In this document: in pieces, positions 8,320 through 17,003 of the stretch
How positions within the stretch are numbered: position 1 is the first letter of the stretch
How the letters are laid out: each line of letters opens with the position of its first letter
NCBI GenBank assembly: GCA_016716525.1
Contig: JADJWE010000001.1
Span: 1,674,001-1,738,000 of the forward strand
Length of the DNA: 64,000 bases
Source of the DNA: Candidatus Flexicrinis affinis
GTDB lineage: Bacteria > Chloroflexota > Anaerolineae > Aggregatilineales > Phototrophicaceae
Reading direction: 5' to 3'
The notes under the pieces: model-generated
What the model was told of the DNA's origin: nothing
Seen by the model: only the letters and a program-made list of their open reading frames with translations
The model's database searches: none
Program-made: the position numbers and the translations under genes

Positions 8320-9300
8320 TTACGGCGACCGCCCCAGCAGCGCGGCGACTTCGCTCAGCCGTGTCTTGCCGCCGTTGGTGAGCACCAGCATACCCGCTCC
8401 GATCAAGCCGACATCGGCGCCGCACTCCGCCGCGACCATGTCCACGCCGTCGTAGAACGCCGGATCGGCGCAGTACTGCCGGATCGCGTCCCATGCGGGG
8501 CCGAAATATAACTCGGCCAACTGGCTTGCGCCGCCGCCAACGACAATGCGCTGCGGGTTGAACAATTGCAGCAGCGTTATCACGCCGAGTCCAAACACGC
8601 GCCCCGCCTTTGCGATCACGTCGATCGAGAGGGCGTCCCCGTTCCGTGCAGCCATCCCGATCGCCTCGGTCGTGATGTCTACCTCACCTGCGGCGAGATC
8701 CGACGTCTCACCTGCGGCGACACGTGCCTGAAACGCGCGCACCATGTCCGGACCCGCGGCGAGGTCTTCCAACGTCAGTACCGGCCCGTCAGGTCCTACC
8801 AGCATCGGGATCAGCCCGGCCTCGGTCGCCAGCCCTCGCGCGCCCGTGTGGAGACGTCCATCAAGGATCACGCCGCTGCCGATCCCGGTACTGACCGTCA
8901 AGTACACGAAGTGGTCGAACCCCCGCCCGGCGCCAACGCCCCCTTCTGCCAGCGCGGCGGCGTCTGCGTCGTTACCCAGCCACACGGAAACGCCAAGCCG
9001 TGCCTCGAGCTGTGCCTTCAGCGGCACGTTGTGCCACTTCAAGTTGGGCGGCGACAGCAGCACGCCGCTGTGCGGGTCGAGCGGCCCCGGCGCGGCAATG
9101 CCTACATCGACGCCGGCGTGACTCTGTGGCCACAACGACTGCAACATTTCGACCATCCGGTCAATTGCGTCGTCCGGACCGCGCTCGGGCCGCGTCCAGT
9201 CCTCGACGCGGGCCTCTACGTCGAGCGCGCGGTTCAGCCGCGCCACGCGGATCCGCGTTCCGCCCAGATCGACCGCCAGTATCGAACCGTTCTGTGTCAT
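8320..9300 (-). CDS. ROK-family sugar kinase lacking the zinc motif
   Basis: A 326-residue cytosolic ROK kinase that probably phosphorylates glucose or a related sugar with ATP. The phosphate-1 motif ILAVDLGGTRIRVA is at residue 8, the catalytic GNDADAAALAE near 116 carries the general-base Asp, and GIGSGVILDG follows. The usual zinc site (GH... CxCGxxGCxE) is gone: the region reads ATEAGLIPMLVGPDGPVLTLEDLAAGP, with neither the His nor the three Cys. Start ATG 9300 is chosen because the domain begins eight residues later; an upstream in-frame ATG at 9408 would add 36 residues of unlikely sequence. Substrate cannot be named from sequence. Confidence 0.85.
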   Translation of the reverse strand: MTQNGSILAVDLGGTRIRVARLNRALDVEARVEDWTRPERGPDDAIDRMVEMLQSLWPQSHAGVDVGIAAPGPLDPHSGVLLSPPNLKWHNVPLKAQLEARLGVSVWLGNDADAAALAEGGVGAGRGFDHFVYLTVSTGIGSGVILDGRLHTGARGLATEAGLIPMLVGPDGPVLTLEDLAAGPDMVRAFQARVAAGETSDLAAGEVDITTEAIGMAARNGDALSIDVIAKAGRVFGLGVITLLQLFNPQRIVVGGGASQLAELYFGPAWDAIRQYCADPAFYDGVDMVAAECGADVGLIGAGMLVLTNGGKTRLSEVAALLGRSP

Positions 9301-9380
9301 GGATTGTACGTCTCTGTGTCTGGCACACCGCTGATCACACGACTGCAACGGTGCGCCAAGGCGAAGCCGAATAGAGGCAT

Positions 9381-9408
9381 AGTGTACCCCGCACGCCGGG
9401 AATGTCAT
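9381..9408 (-). promoter_or_regulatory. Candidate promoter of the ROK kinase
   Basis: Minus-strand ATGACA (9408-9403) and TACACT (9386-9381) are 16 bases apart and match the sigma-70 pattern in five and four of six positions. The start of transcription would lie near 9374, about 75 bases before the ATG at 9300. Confidence 0.4.
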
Positions 9409-9480
9409 ATCCGCCCAACCGCAAAGTCCGCGGTGAGCAGTCCCTTCCCGTTACGCCGGAACCACTGGCCTACGTTCCCC

Positions 9481-9492
9481 GACACCGGTGTC
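9481..9492. promoter_or_regulatory. Perfect 12-bp palindrome, possible operator
   Basis: GACACCGGTGTC is a perfect palindrome in the divergent region between the ROK kinase and the AAA+ ATPase. A second inverted repeat (GTCTCG ... CGAGAC, 9527-9548) lies closer to the ATPase gene. Either could bind a dimeric repressor; no regulator is encoded next to them. Confidence 0.3.
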
Positions 9493-9572
9493 CTAATGCG
9501 CTAGAGCACGAACCCGTGGTACTATCGTCTCGAACTAATTCCCGAGACCGATTCCGAATTGGAGCAGGTGCA

Positions 9573-10916
9573 ATGACCACACCACTGCGGCCACGCTCGT
9601 TGCAGAGCCTCAGCGATCAGCAGCGCTACGCCCAGTCAGGCGGACGCTGGTCGCCGCCGCCTCTGGCCTCCCTCGAAGACACCGGCCTGACAAAACTCAG
9701 TGTTGCCGACCATGTCCTCAAAATCCTTTACTTCGGTGGCGACCTGACCGGTTCGGAAGTCGCGGATCGCATTCGGCTGCCGTTCTCCGGCGTGCTGGAC
9801 AGCGTGTTTGAGTTCCTTAAGCGCGAAAAGTTCATCGAGGTGCGCGGCGCAACGCAGGGTTACAGCGAAGCCACCTATCGCTACCTGATCTCTATGAAAG
9901 GTACCGAGAAGGCACAGGAAGTCCTGCTGCGTTCGCAGTATGCTGGCCCTGCCCCGGTCCCTCTCGATCAGTACATCACCTCGGTCAACGAGCAGAACCG
10001 CGAGCGCAAGCTGGTCACGCAGGACGTACTGCGCGGCGTCATGGATCAGCTCGTCATCAGTGACGAAATGCTCAATCGCGTCGGCCCGGCGGTCAACGGC
10101 GGGCGCTCGATCTTCCTCTACGGCCCGCCCGGCAACGGCAAGACCACGATTGCGGAGCGTGTCGGCCGCATGGTGCTCGGCGAGGACCTCTGGATTCCAT
10201 ATTCGATCGACGTCGATGGACAGGTCATCCAGATGTACGATTCGCTCAACCACGAGCTGTCCGACGCGCAGGAGCGCGTGCGGTATGCCACCGGCCTCGT
10301 GGCCGATCAGCGCTGGGTGTGCATCAAACGGCCGATGATTATGGTCGGCGGCGAACTTACGCTGCAGGGACTCGACCTCACCTACGACGAGTCGAACCGG
10401 TTTTACGAGGCGCCGTTCCAGATGAAGGCCAATGGCGGCCTGTTCCTGATTGACGACTTCGGCCGGCAGCAGGTGCGCGCCGTCGACCTGCTCAACCGGT
10501 GGATCGTTCCGCTTGAGAAGCGCGTCGACTTCCTCACGTTGAACAACGGCCGCAAGATCGAGATTCCCTTCAACGTACTGGTCGTATTCTCGACCAACCT
10601 CGACCCGAAAGATCTGGTGGACGAGGCGTTCCTGCGCCGTATTCGCCACAAGATCGAAGTCGGCAACCCGAACATGAACCAGTTCCGCGAAATCTTTCAG
10701 GTTATGTGCAAGGTGATGAAAGTTCCGTACGACGAAGGCGGCCTGAAGTACCTGCTGCGCAAGTGGTACATCGAGAAGGGCCGCGACCTGCGGGCCGTGC
10801 ATCCGCGCGATATCCTGTCGCAGCTGCTCGATATCGCGAATTACCAGCAGCGGCCGCCCGAACTCACGCCGGAACTGCTCGATCAGGCGGCAACGTCGTA
10901 CTTCGTCGAGTTGTAG
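9573..10916 (+). CDS. AAA+ ATPase with N-terminal winged-helix domain
   Basis: A 447-residue cytosolic protein. Residues about 40-125 look like a winged helix (LSVADHVLKILYFGGDLTGSEVADRI ... VFEFLKREKFIEV, then a wing and strand). The ATPase follows with Walker A GPPGNGKTT near residue 184, Walker B LFLIDDFG near 290 and an arginine-finger-like RRIRHKIEVGNPN segment. An NVLVVFSTNLDP sensor-1 strand is present. The ATG at 9573 has GGAG eight bases before it; the open frame extends upstream to 9402 but that part has no Shine-Dalgarno and low-complexity sequence. Function is unknown: a chaperone-like ATPase with DNA- or protein-docking domain. It is followed by obgE after 83 bases. Confidence 0.8.
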   Translation: MTTPLRPRSLQSLSDQQRYAQSGGRWSPPPLASLEDTGLTKLSVADHVLKILYFGGDLTGSEVADRIRLPFSGVLDSVFEFLKREKFIEVRGATQGYSEATYRYLISMKGTEKAQEVLLRSQYAGPAPVPLDQYITSVNEQNRERKLVTQDVLRGVMDQLVISDEMLNRVGPAVNGGRSIFLYGPPGNGKTTIAERVGRMVLGEDLWIPYSIDVDGQVIQMYDSLNHELSDAQERVRYATGLVADQRWVCIKRPMIMVGGELTLQGLDLTYDESNRFYEAPFQMKANGGLFLIDDFGRQQVRAVDLLNRWIVPLEKRVDFLTLNNGRKIEIPFNVLVVFSTNLDPKDLVDEAFLRRIRHKIEVGNPNMNQFREIFQVMCKVMKVPYDEGGLKYLLRKWYIEKGRDLRAVHPRDILSQLLDIANYQQRPPELTPELLDQAATSYFVEL

Positions 10917-10999
10917 TCGGTTACGCGCACCTATTCGCGCCTCACAGCTTGCGGGTACAATGAGCGCCGTTCTGATCAGATACGGGGCTGTACCCGCGC

Positions 11000-12265
11000 A
11001 TGTTCTTTGATGAAGTGAAGATATTCGTACGCAGCGGAGACGGGGGCGATGGCACCGTCTCGTTTCTGCGTGAGAAGTTCATGCCGATGGGCGGTCCTGC
11101 CGGCGGCGACGGTGGACGCGGCGGAGATGTCGTGTTTCGTGTCAATCATCGCACAAATACGCTAAGTGCATTCGGCCAGAAGGCGCACTTCAAGGCGGAG
11201 AACGGCAAGCGCGGCGGTGGCAAGAATATGACCGGCGCATCTGGCAAGGATGTCGTCATCAAGGTTCCGCCCGGCACCGTCGTGAAGGACGCCAACACCG
11301 GTACCGTACTCGCCGATCTGGTCGATCGCGACGCAGAAGTTGTGCTATTTACCGGCGGGCGCGGCGGGCGCGGCAACGCGCGCTTTGTCAACAGCCGCAA
11401 TCAGGCGCCGCGCTACGCCGAACGGGGCGAACCCGGCCACGAACGCTGGCTCATTCTCGAGCTGAAGCTGATCGCCGATGTCGGCATCGTCGGCGTGCCT
11501 AACGCCGGAAAATCAACGCTGTTGTCAGTGGTGAGCAACGCCCGCCCCAAGATTGCCAACTATCCGTTTACGACGCTCGAGCCGAATCTCGGGGTCGTGC
11601 TCAAGGACGACCGCGACCTCGTCTTCGCAGATATTCCGGGCCTGATTGAAGGGGCGCATGCCGGCGTAGGACTCGGACACAGCTTTCTGCGCCACGTGCA
11701 GCGAACCCGCATGCTGATCCACCTCATCAACGGTGAATCCGAAGACCCGATGGCCGACTTCAGTCAGATCAACAGTGAATTGGCGCTTTACGACGAACGG
11801 ATGGCCTCGAAGCCGCAGATCGTCGCCTTCAATAAGGTCGACCTGCCTGACGTTCAGATGAAGTGGGAAGCACTCAAGCCGGAGTTTGAACGCCTTGGCG
11901 TCGATGTCCTCCCGATCAGCGCTGCCACGCAGACCAACGTGCGGCAGCTAGTCGACGCGGTGTTCGCCAAAGTCGATACGCTGCCTGACGAAGAACCGCT
12001 TCACGTCATCTCGCCGGCGGTTCCCGAGCCGGACACCACCGCCGTGCCGTTTACGATCACGGTCGACGATCACGGCGCCTATCGCGTGTCGGGTCACCGC
12101 ATAGAACGCGCTGCAGCGATGACCCATTGGGACAACGAAGAAGCAATCATGCGCTTTCAAGAGATCCTCGAAGTTCTCGGCGTGAGCCAAGCGCTCGAGG
12201 AGCACGGCGTTCGAGTGGGAGACACCGTCATTATCGGCGATTACGAATTGGAGTGGTCCGAGTGA
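11000..12265 (+). CDS. obgE: Obg/CgtA GTPase
   Basis: Essential ribosome-associated GTPase of late 50S assembly and stress control. The glycine-rich Obg fold fills residues 1-158 (MFFDEVKIFVRSGDGGDG, GGPAGGDGGRGGDV), the G domain starts with GVPNAGKST near residue 165, shows DIPGLIEGA (switch II) and NKVD near 277, and a C-terminal OCT domain covers about 340-421 with the typical HWDNEEAIMRFQEILE stretch. Length of 421 is normal for the OCT-bearing type. The stop TGA overlaps the GTG start of nadD, so the two are coupled. A TACAAT at 10956-10961 could be a promoter element 38 bases upstream. Confidence 0.97.
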   Translation: MFFDEVKIFVRSGDGGDGTVSFLREKFMPMGGPAGGDGGRGGDVVFRVNHRTNTLSAFGQKAHFKAENGKRGGGKNMTGASGKDVVIKVPPGTVVKDANTGTVLADLVDRDAEVVLFTGGRGGRGNARFVNSRNQAPRYAERGEPGHERWLILELKLIADVGIVGVPNAGKSTLLSVVSNARPKIANYPFTTLEPNLGVVLKDDRDLVFADIPGLIEGAHAGVGLGHSFLRHVQRTRMLIHLINGESEDPMADFSQINSELALYDERMASKPQIVAFNKVDLPDVQMKWEALKPEFERLGVDVLPISAATQTNVRQLVDAVFAKVDTLPDEEPLHVISPAVPEPDTTAVPFTITVDDHGAYRVSGHRIERAAAMTHWDNEEAIMRFQEILEVLGVSQALEEHGVRVGDTVIIGDYELEWSE

Positions 12266-12882
12266 CCGACTATCGGCGTATCGGCATCGTAGGCGGCACG
12301 TTCGATCCTCCGCACATCGCACACATGATTCTGGGCGAGCACGGCTACGAAGAGCTTCGCCTCGACAAAGTGCTGTACATTCCAGCGGGTACGCCGCCCC
12401 ACAAGGAAAGCACGCGCACGCCGGCGAAGCATCGCGCGGCTATGACCGAGATCGCGATTTCGGACAACGATCACTTCACAATGAGCCGTGTCGACCTCGA
12501 CCGGCCCGGCCCACACTACACGGTGGATACCATCGCTATCCTGCGTGAGACGTATCCGGGCGCAGAGTTCACGTTCATCATGGGCGAGGACATGTTCAAG
12601 GAACTGCCGCAGTGGGAGCGCGCCGAAGGGTTGTTCACTGCAGGCGCCCTGAGAGTGGCGGTCATGCGCCGCCTCGGTGTCCACGGTGTGCTGCGTGCCG
12701 ACGAGCACGAAGCGAAGCTGCCCGGGCTTGCCCGCAATGTAACCATGCTCAAGTCGCCGCTAGTCGAGATTTCGTCCACGGACGTCGTGCGGCGACTCCG
12801 GAACGGCGACAGCGTGCGATACCTCGTGCAGGATCGCGTGCTCGCCTATATCAAGGACAACAGACTGTATCAGGAGGTCTAG
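12262..12882 (+). CDS. nadD: Nicotinate-nucleotide adenylyltransferase
   Basis: Adenylates nicotinate mononucleotide to deamido-NAD in NAD synthesis. The nucleotidyltransferase motif GGTFDPPHIAH lies at residues 10-20 and the second motif LVEISSTDVVRR near 170; a MGEDMFKELPQWERAEGL segment is typical of NadD. I place the start at the GTG 12262, which overlaps the obgE TGA; this gives 206 residues, the normal length, and puts the motif at the usual distance. The obgE-nadD pairing is common in bacteria, though the usual ribosome-silencing rsfS gene is replaced here by a solute-binding protein gene. Confidence 0.95.
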   Translation: MTDYRRIGIVGGTFDPPHIAHMILGEHGYEELRLDKVLYIPAGTPPHKESTRTPAKHRAAMTEIAISDNDHFTMSRVDLDRPGPHYTVDTIAILRETYPGAEFTFIMGEDMFKELPQWERAEGLFTAGALRVAVMRRLGVHGVLRADEHEAKLPGLARNVTMLKSPLVEISSTDVVRRLRNGDSVRYLVQDRVLAYIKDNRLYQEV

Positions 12883-14592
12883 TTGACTCGCTCGATATTC
12901 TTTGCTGCAGCGCTGCTCTGCCTCGCTTTCGGCATCGCTACCGCACAACCCGGACCCGTGGCGACGCTTGTGCCACCCACTCCGGTCCCCTACAACACTA
13001 CGGCCACAAGCGAGACCGCGCTGTCTGAAAGCGGGATCAAGCGCATCGTGGATACTGGTCGCGTTCGCGTGGGAATCCTGTACACCGAGCCGCCATTTGG
13101 CACGTTCACCGAGCGCGGCGAGCTGCTGGGGCTCGATGCCGTACTGGCACAGTCGTTTGCCGACCTCTGGGGCGTAGAGCTTCGCCTGAGGCAAGTCACA
13201 CGGCAGACCGCATTCGAGCTGCTTCAGGACAACGACGTCGACATGCTCATCGCCGCGCAGGTCCACCGTCGCGAACTGGACCGCGCGGTAGACTACAGTC
13301 AGGCCTACTACGTCGGCAGCCAATCGCTGATGGTGCGCGTTGACGACGGCGCGCAAGCCCCCTCCGATCTCGCGTCGCGCCGTATCGGCGTCGTACTGGG
13401 GTCCGAGGCAGAAATCGCGATACGCGCGTGGGCAGCCGAAACCGGATTTGCCGGCGCGATAGAGACCTATCTCACTGTCGACCGGGTGTACGGCGCGCTC
13501 GGCGCAGCCGCGGTTGATGCGATAGTCGCGCCACGCCATCAGCTCGAACAGCTCGCCCTGCTAGCGCCCGATACGATTCGCATCCTTGACGAGCCGATTC
13601 AGTCCGAGCCGTATGCCGTTGTCGTACCCCGCCAGGATCTGCCGCTTCGGCGTTTGATCGACCAGTCGCTGCAACATCTGCAGCGCGAGAGCTCACTCGA
13701 TCAAATCCGACGGGATCACTTCAATCAAGGTACGTTCAGCGTTGTGCCGGTCTGGGCGAACCTTCCCGAATCGCCTTCTCCCGAGGCGTTTTCGGCCGAC
13801 ATCCCCTACCCGACCACCTACACGATCCCGCGCCTGCAGACAAACGGCGTAGTTCGGGTCGCTGGGCCGTTTCTCGACAACAATGCCTTGGCCGCCGCGC
13901 AGCAATCGGAGCGCAGGCTCGACCGCTTTAATCGCGACTTCGTCGCGCAGCTTACACGCAGTTGGAACGTGACCGTCGAGCTGATCACAGCGGACCCGGC
14001 CGACGCAGCGCGTCTGGTTGCGGAAGGTGGGGCCGACATGGCCGTCGGTCTTGAGCCGGACTGGAACCTCGCCGCACAGGTCGACTTCAGCGAGCCCTAC
14101 TTGCTGCGCGGGACACGGCTGATGGTCAAGGCGAACAGCCAGATTTTCGGTTTCGAGGAACTCCGTGGTGGAGGGACGGTCGCGACCGTGTTCTCCGAGC
14201 CGGGGGCAGCGGCAGACGCCGTGCGCCAAGCAGAGCGCGCCACAGCCCGCATCGAAGGCTTCCAGACCGACGAATCCAGCCTTGCCCTGCAGATCCTCGA
14301 CGACCTGAATGCAGACGTGGCCTATGCGGACATCTTCAAGCTGATGGCGCACCTCGAGGCGTATCCGAACGACCTGCGCTTGACTGACGACTGGTACAGC
14401 CGGTCATACTACGCCGTCGCCTTGCCGCTGAATGATGCGGACTTCCGCCTACTGGTCGACTACTCGATCCAGGCGCTTGCCGAAGACGGCACGCTGCGTC
14501 AGCTCTGGAATGGTCTGCTGCCGGCCGACGAGCCGATCCCGGTCGAGATCGTCCCCGGTCCAGACGCGTTCCTCGGCTACGTGATCGACTAG
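12883..14592 (+). CDS. Secreted protein with two tandem type-3 solute-binding domains
   Basis: A 569-residue exported protein starting at TTG 12883, directly after the nadD stop, with AGGAGG five bases before it. The signal peptide (about 22 residues) ends at ATA-QP and has no lipobox. Two periplasmic-binding folds of the amino-acid type follow: residues about 45-280 (VRVGILYTEPPFGTF, ERGELLGLDAVLA, YYVGSQSLMV) and about 310-560 (VRVAGPFLDN, ADMAVGLEPDW, SYYAVALPLND). No permease or ATPase gene is near, so it may be a binding module for another partner or a sensory ligand-binder. Its stop codon overlaps that of the convergent gene within the palindrome CTAG. Confidence 0.83.
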   Translation: MTRSIFFAAALLCLAFGIATAQPGPVATLVPPTPVPYNTTATSETALSESGIKRIVDTGRVRVGILYTEPPFGTFTERGELLGLDAVLAQSFADLWGVELRLRQVTRQTAFELLQDNDVDMLIAAQVHRRELDRAVDYSQAYYVGSQSLMVRVDDGAQAPSDLASRRIGVVLGSEAEIAIRAWAAETGFAGAIETYLTVDRVYGALGAAAVDAIVAPRHQLEQLALLAPDTIRILDEPIQSEPYAVVVPRQDLPLRRLIDQSLQHLQRESSLDQIRRDHFNQGTFSVVPVWANLPESPSPEAFSADIPYPTTYTIPRLQTNGVVRVAGPFLDNNALAAAQQSERRLDRFNRDFVAQLTRSWNVTVELITADPADAARLVAEGGADMAVGLEPDWNLAAQVDFSEPYLLRGTRLMVKANSQIFGFEELRGGGTVATVFSEPGAAADAVRQAERATARIEGFQTDESSLALQILDDLNADVAYADIFKLMAHLEAYPNDLRLTDDWYSRSYYAVALPLNDADFRLLVDYSIQALAEDGTLRQLWNGLLPADEPIPVEIVPGPDAFLGYVID

Positions 14593-15020
14593 TCGGACCT
14601 TGCGTGTGGGCCGAATTTGCGCGTCATCGACTTGATGTCGCCGACGGGCTTGAAGCGCAGCGCCGACCACGTTTCGTCAATCGAGATTTGCGTGACCGGC
14701 GCCCAGTCCAGCGCCTCGACCGGTCCCCAGCCGCTGTCCCGGCTGATGTCGGTCTTGATCGGGCCGGACTTCTTCGGATAGGCAAACCATACGACCGCGC
14801 CGACTTTCGCGTTCTTGACAGCCGCGGGGCCGTGCTTGGCGATTGCCGCCGCATCCTTGACGAATGCCAGCCACACATCTGCGGACTTGTCCGCCTTGAT
14901 CGATACGTTGGCGGTGTCTGGTAGGCCGTCAAGCGACGCGACAAATCCGTCCGGCGCATTCAGTATGCACGCGCTCACGTCTGGCTTGATCTGCAGCCGT
15001 CTTGCGAGGGTCTGGGGCAT
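14589..15020 (-). CDS. DUF3052-like protein
   Basis: A 143-residue cytosolic protein. The order LARRLQIKP ... CILNAPDGFVASLDGLPD ... WLAFVKDAAAIAKHG ... GAVVWFAYPKKSG ... ISIDETWSALRFKPV matches the DUF3052 pattern, including the YPKK and DETWSALRF motifs. The fold resembles a nucleotide-binding methyltransferase-like domain without its cofactor loop; function is not established. I chose ATG 15020, preceded by AGGAGTGAGAG, over an upstream in-frame ATG at 15047. The 3' end overlaps the convergent gene by four bases, both stops lying in CTAG. Confidence 0.72.
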   Translation of the reverse strand: MPQTLARRLQIKPDVSACILNAPDGFVASLDGLPDTANVSIKADKSADVWLAFVKDAAAIAKHGPAAVKNAKVGAVVWFAYPKKSGPIKTDISRDSGWGPVEALDWAPVTQISIDETWSALRFKPVGDIKSMTRKFGPHARSD

Positions 15021-15062
15021 CTCTCTCACTCCTGACTGGGACAACAACTATGTCGGACGGCA

Positions 15063-15914
15063 CTAAAGCCAGAACAGACGCCGCAACACGCGTTTGAGGC
15101 GGTCGCTGCGTATGCGATCGACCGCCCGCGCCACGTTGCCGTAGATCGTATTCGACCGCTGAAATGCGGCGAGGTCGCGTTCAAGATCGGGACCGTATGA
15201 CGCGCAGGCCGCGTCGAATAGAGCGCGCCCAGCCTCGACGATCGCACCGTCTACGGCCAGATGCCCGCGCAGCTCGGCTTTGAGATCGGCGCTGATCTCG
15301 CTGCGCTCATGCACCTGCTTGGTCGTGTTGCGGCGCACATAGTACAGCCGCTTCCAGCCGAACGCCCGCCGAAGCAGGAGCAGCGAGGTGTCAAACTCGG
15401 ACGTCAACCCAACCACCGCATGGCGCTTCAGGTTCGCGACGGCTAGATCGATCATCTCGCTCGCGCTCAACTCGCCCGGCTTGAACGGCACGTGATTCAC
15501 CGGATCGGCATAGCCTGCGAGGCGGCGCGCAACATATGAGCCATGGCGCTCCTCCAACGCGAACTCGCTGAACGTGACGGCGCTTCGCTTCTCGTAGTTG
15601 CGGTGGTCGCGCGACGTCGTGACGTAGTAGTACTGCGAGATCAGCCTGTCGACCGGATCGCGCAGCATCGTGAAATACGCGGCGGGCTCGGACCAGATCG
15701 CGTGTATTCCATAGTGTACGTGCCCGGCAACGTAGGCCAGTGAGTCGCGCTCATGTTGCGGCCTCTCGAACAGCGCATGTTCGCCAGCGCTTCGCGTCTC
15801 GAACTGCACGTAAGCCGGCAGTCCCGCGTAGTTTCGCCGCAGCACGTCGTACAGGCTCATCCCGCCGGTTTTCGGGATGTGCAGAAAGACGACGCGCTGA
15901 CGGTCGCTGGACAT
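15063..15914 (-). CDS. Sulfotransferase family protein
   Basis: A 283-residue cytosolic or membrane-peripheral enzyme that would move sulfate from PAPS to an acceptor hydroxyl, often a sugar or lipid. The 5'-phosphosulfate loop VVFLHIPKTGGMSL is at residues 8-21, and the 3'-phosphate-binding TMLRDPVDRLISQYYY near residue 82. This layout is that of the bacterial family 2 sulfotransferases. It starts two bases after the leuB stop, so it is the last gene of the branched-chain amino acid operon by position, although its role has no clear link to it. The acceptor is unknown. Confidence 0.85.
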   Translation of the reverse strand: MSSDRQRVVFLHIPKTGGMSLYDVLRRNYAGLPAYVQFETRSAGEHALFERPQHERDSLAYVAGHVHYGIHAIWSEPAAYFTMLRDPVDRLISQYYYVTTSRDHRNYEKRSAVTFSEFALEERHGSYVARRLAGYADPVNHVPFKPGELSASEMIDLAVANLKRHAVVGLTSEFDTSLLLLRRAFGWKRLYYVRRNTTKQVHERSEISADLKAELRGHLAVDGAIVEAGRALFDAACASYGPDLERDLAAFQRSNTIYGNVARAVDRIRSDRLKRVLRRLFWL

Positions 15915-15916
15915 GG

Positions 15917-16978
15917 CTACAGGGCGTTGACGACCGCTTGCGTGAACTCGTCGGTGCTGACGAATGCACTGCCCTTCGGCGCAATGTCGGCAGTGCGTGC
16001 TCCGTCTGCCAGCACGCGCTCGACAGCCGCTTCGATGGCCGCCGCTTCGGCTTCCAGTCCAAGGCTGTACCGGAGCAGCATCGCCGCGCTGAGCAACTGG
16101 CCGATCGGGTTGGCCTTGCCCTGCCCCGCGATGTCCGGCGCGCTGCCATGGACCGGCTCGTACAGCCCAAACGTTCCCGTTCCGAGCGACGCCGATGGCA
16201 GCATCCCCAGCGATCCGGCCAGCACCGACGCCTCGTCACTGAGGATATCGCCGAACATGTTTTCTGCTAGGATGACGTCGTACGACGCGGGCCGCGTCAT
16301 CAGGTACATGGCCGCCGCGTCGACGTACTCGTGATTGAGTGCGACATCCGCATAGTCCTCGGCGACCTTCATGACGGTCCGTCGCCAGAGTCGCATCGAC
16401 GCCAGCACGTTGGCCTTGTCTATGGACGTCAGCTTTCCACTACGCTGCTGCGCCGCGCGGAAGGCGACATGCGCCACGCGCTCGATCTCGCCGATAGTGT
16501 AGTTCATCGTGTCGAAGCTGTAGTCGTCCCCGTCCTGTTCTTTGCGCGCGCCGAAATACAGGCCGCCGGTCAGCTCGCGGACAATCAGCATATCGACACC
16601 GTCCAGCAGCTCCGCCCGCAGTGGCGCATGACCGAACAAGGCTGGATAAGTCTTGACCGGGCGCAAGTTGGCAAACAAGCCGAAATGCGAACGGATCTTG
16701 AGCAGCCCCTGCTCCGGGCGCACCGGCGCGGTCGGGTCGGCATACTTGGGCAATCCGACTGCGGCGAGTAGGATAGCGTCTGCCTGTTCGCCTGCGCGCA
16801 GCGTCGCGTCGGGAAGCGGCGAACCGGTCGTCTCGATCGCGATACCTCCAATCAACTGCTCGTCATACGCGAACTGATGGCCGAATTTGGACGCGACAGC
16901 ATCCAGCGCCGCAACAGCCGATTTGATCACCTCCGGCCCGATGCCGTCTCCCGGCAGCAGAACGATATTCGCCTTCAT
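15917..16978 (-). CDS. leuB: 3-isopropylmalate dehydrogenase
   Basis: NAD-dependent oxidative decarboxylation of 3-isopropylmalate in leucine synthesis; with citramalate synthase upstream it probably also acts on methylmalate in the isoleucine branch. The 353 residues begin with NIVLLPGDGIGPEV, have the substrate helix LLKIRSHFGLFANLRP, the catalytic LTGGLYFG, the metal-binding DEASVLAGSLGMLPSAS, and the NAD-binding GSAPDIAGQGKANPIG. Length and motifs are normal. It is the last biosynthetic gene of the operon, 25 bases after the cupin gene. Confidence 0.97.
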   Translation of the reverse strand: MKANIVLLPGDGIGPEVIKSAVAALDAVASKFGHQFAYDEQLIGGIAIETTGSPLPDATLRAGEQADAILLAAVGLPKYADPTAPVRPEQGLLKIRSHFGLFANLRPVKTYPALFGHAPLRAELLDGVDMLIVRELTGGLYFGARKEQDGDDYSFDTMNYTIGEIERVAHVAFRAAQQRSGKLTSIDKANVLASMRLWRRTVMKVAEDYADVALNHEYVDAAAMYLMTRPASYDVILAENMFGDILSDEASVLAGSLGMLPSASLGTGTFGLYEPVHGSAPDIAGQGKANPIGQLLSAAMLLRYSLGLEAEAAAIEAAVERVLADGARTADIAPKGSAFVSTDEFTQAVVNAL

Positions 16979-17003
16979 GTAAGGCCGCTCCCTTCAGCGT
17001 GAA

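Noticed and set aside
9402..9572. Longer N-terminus of the AAA+ protein from 9402
   Set aside because: The extension has no ribosome site and runs through palindromes and promoter-like sequence of the divergent region; GGAG before 9573 fits better.
12883..14592. ABC transporter lipoprotein
   Set aside because: The only cysteine near the signal peptide (ALLC) lacks the small residue before it that a lipobox needs.
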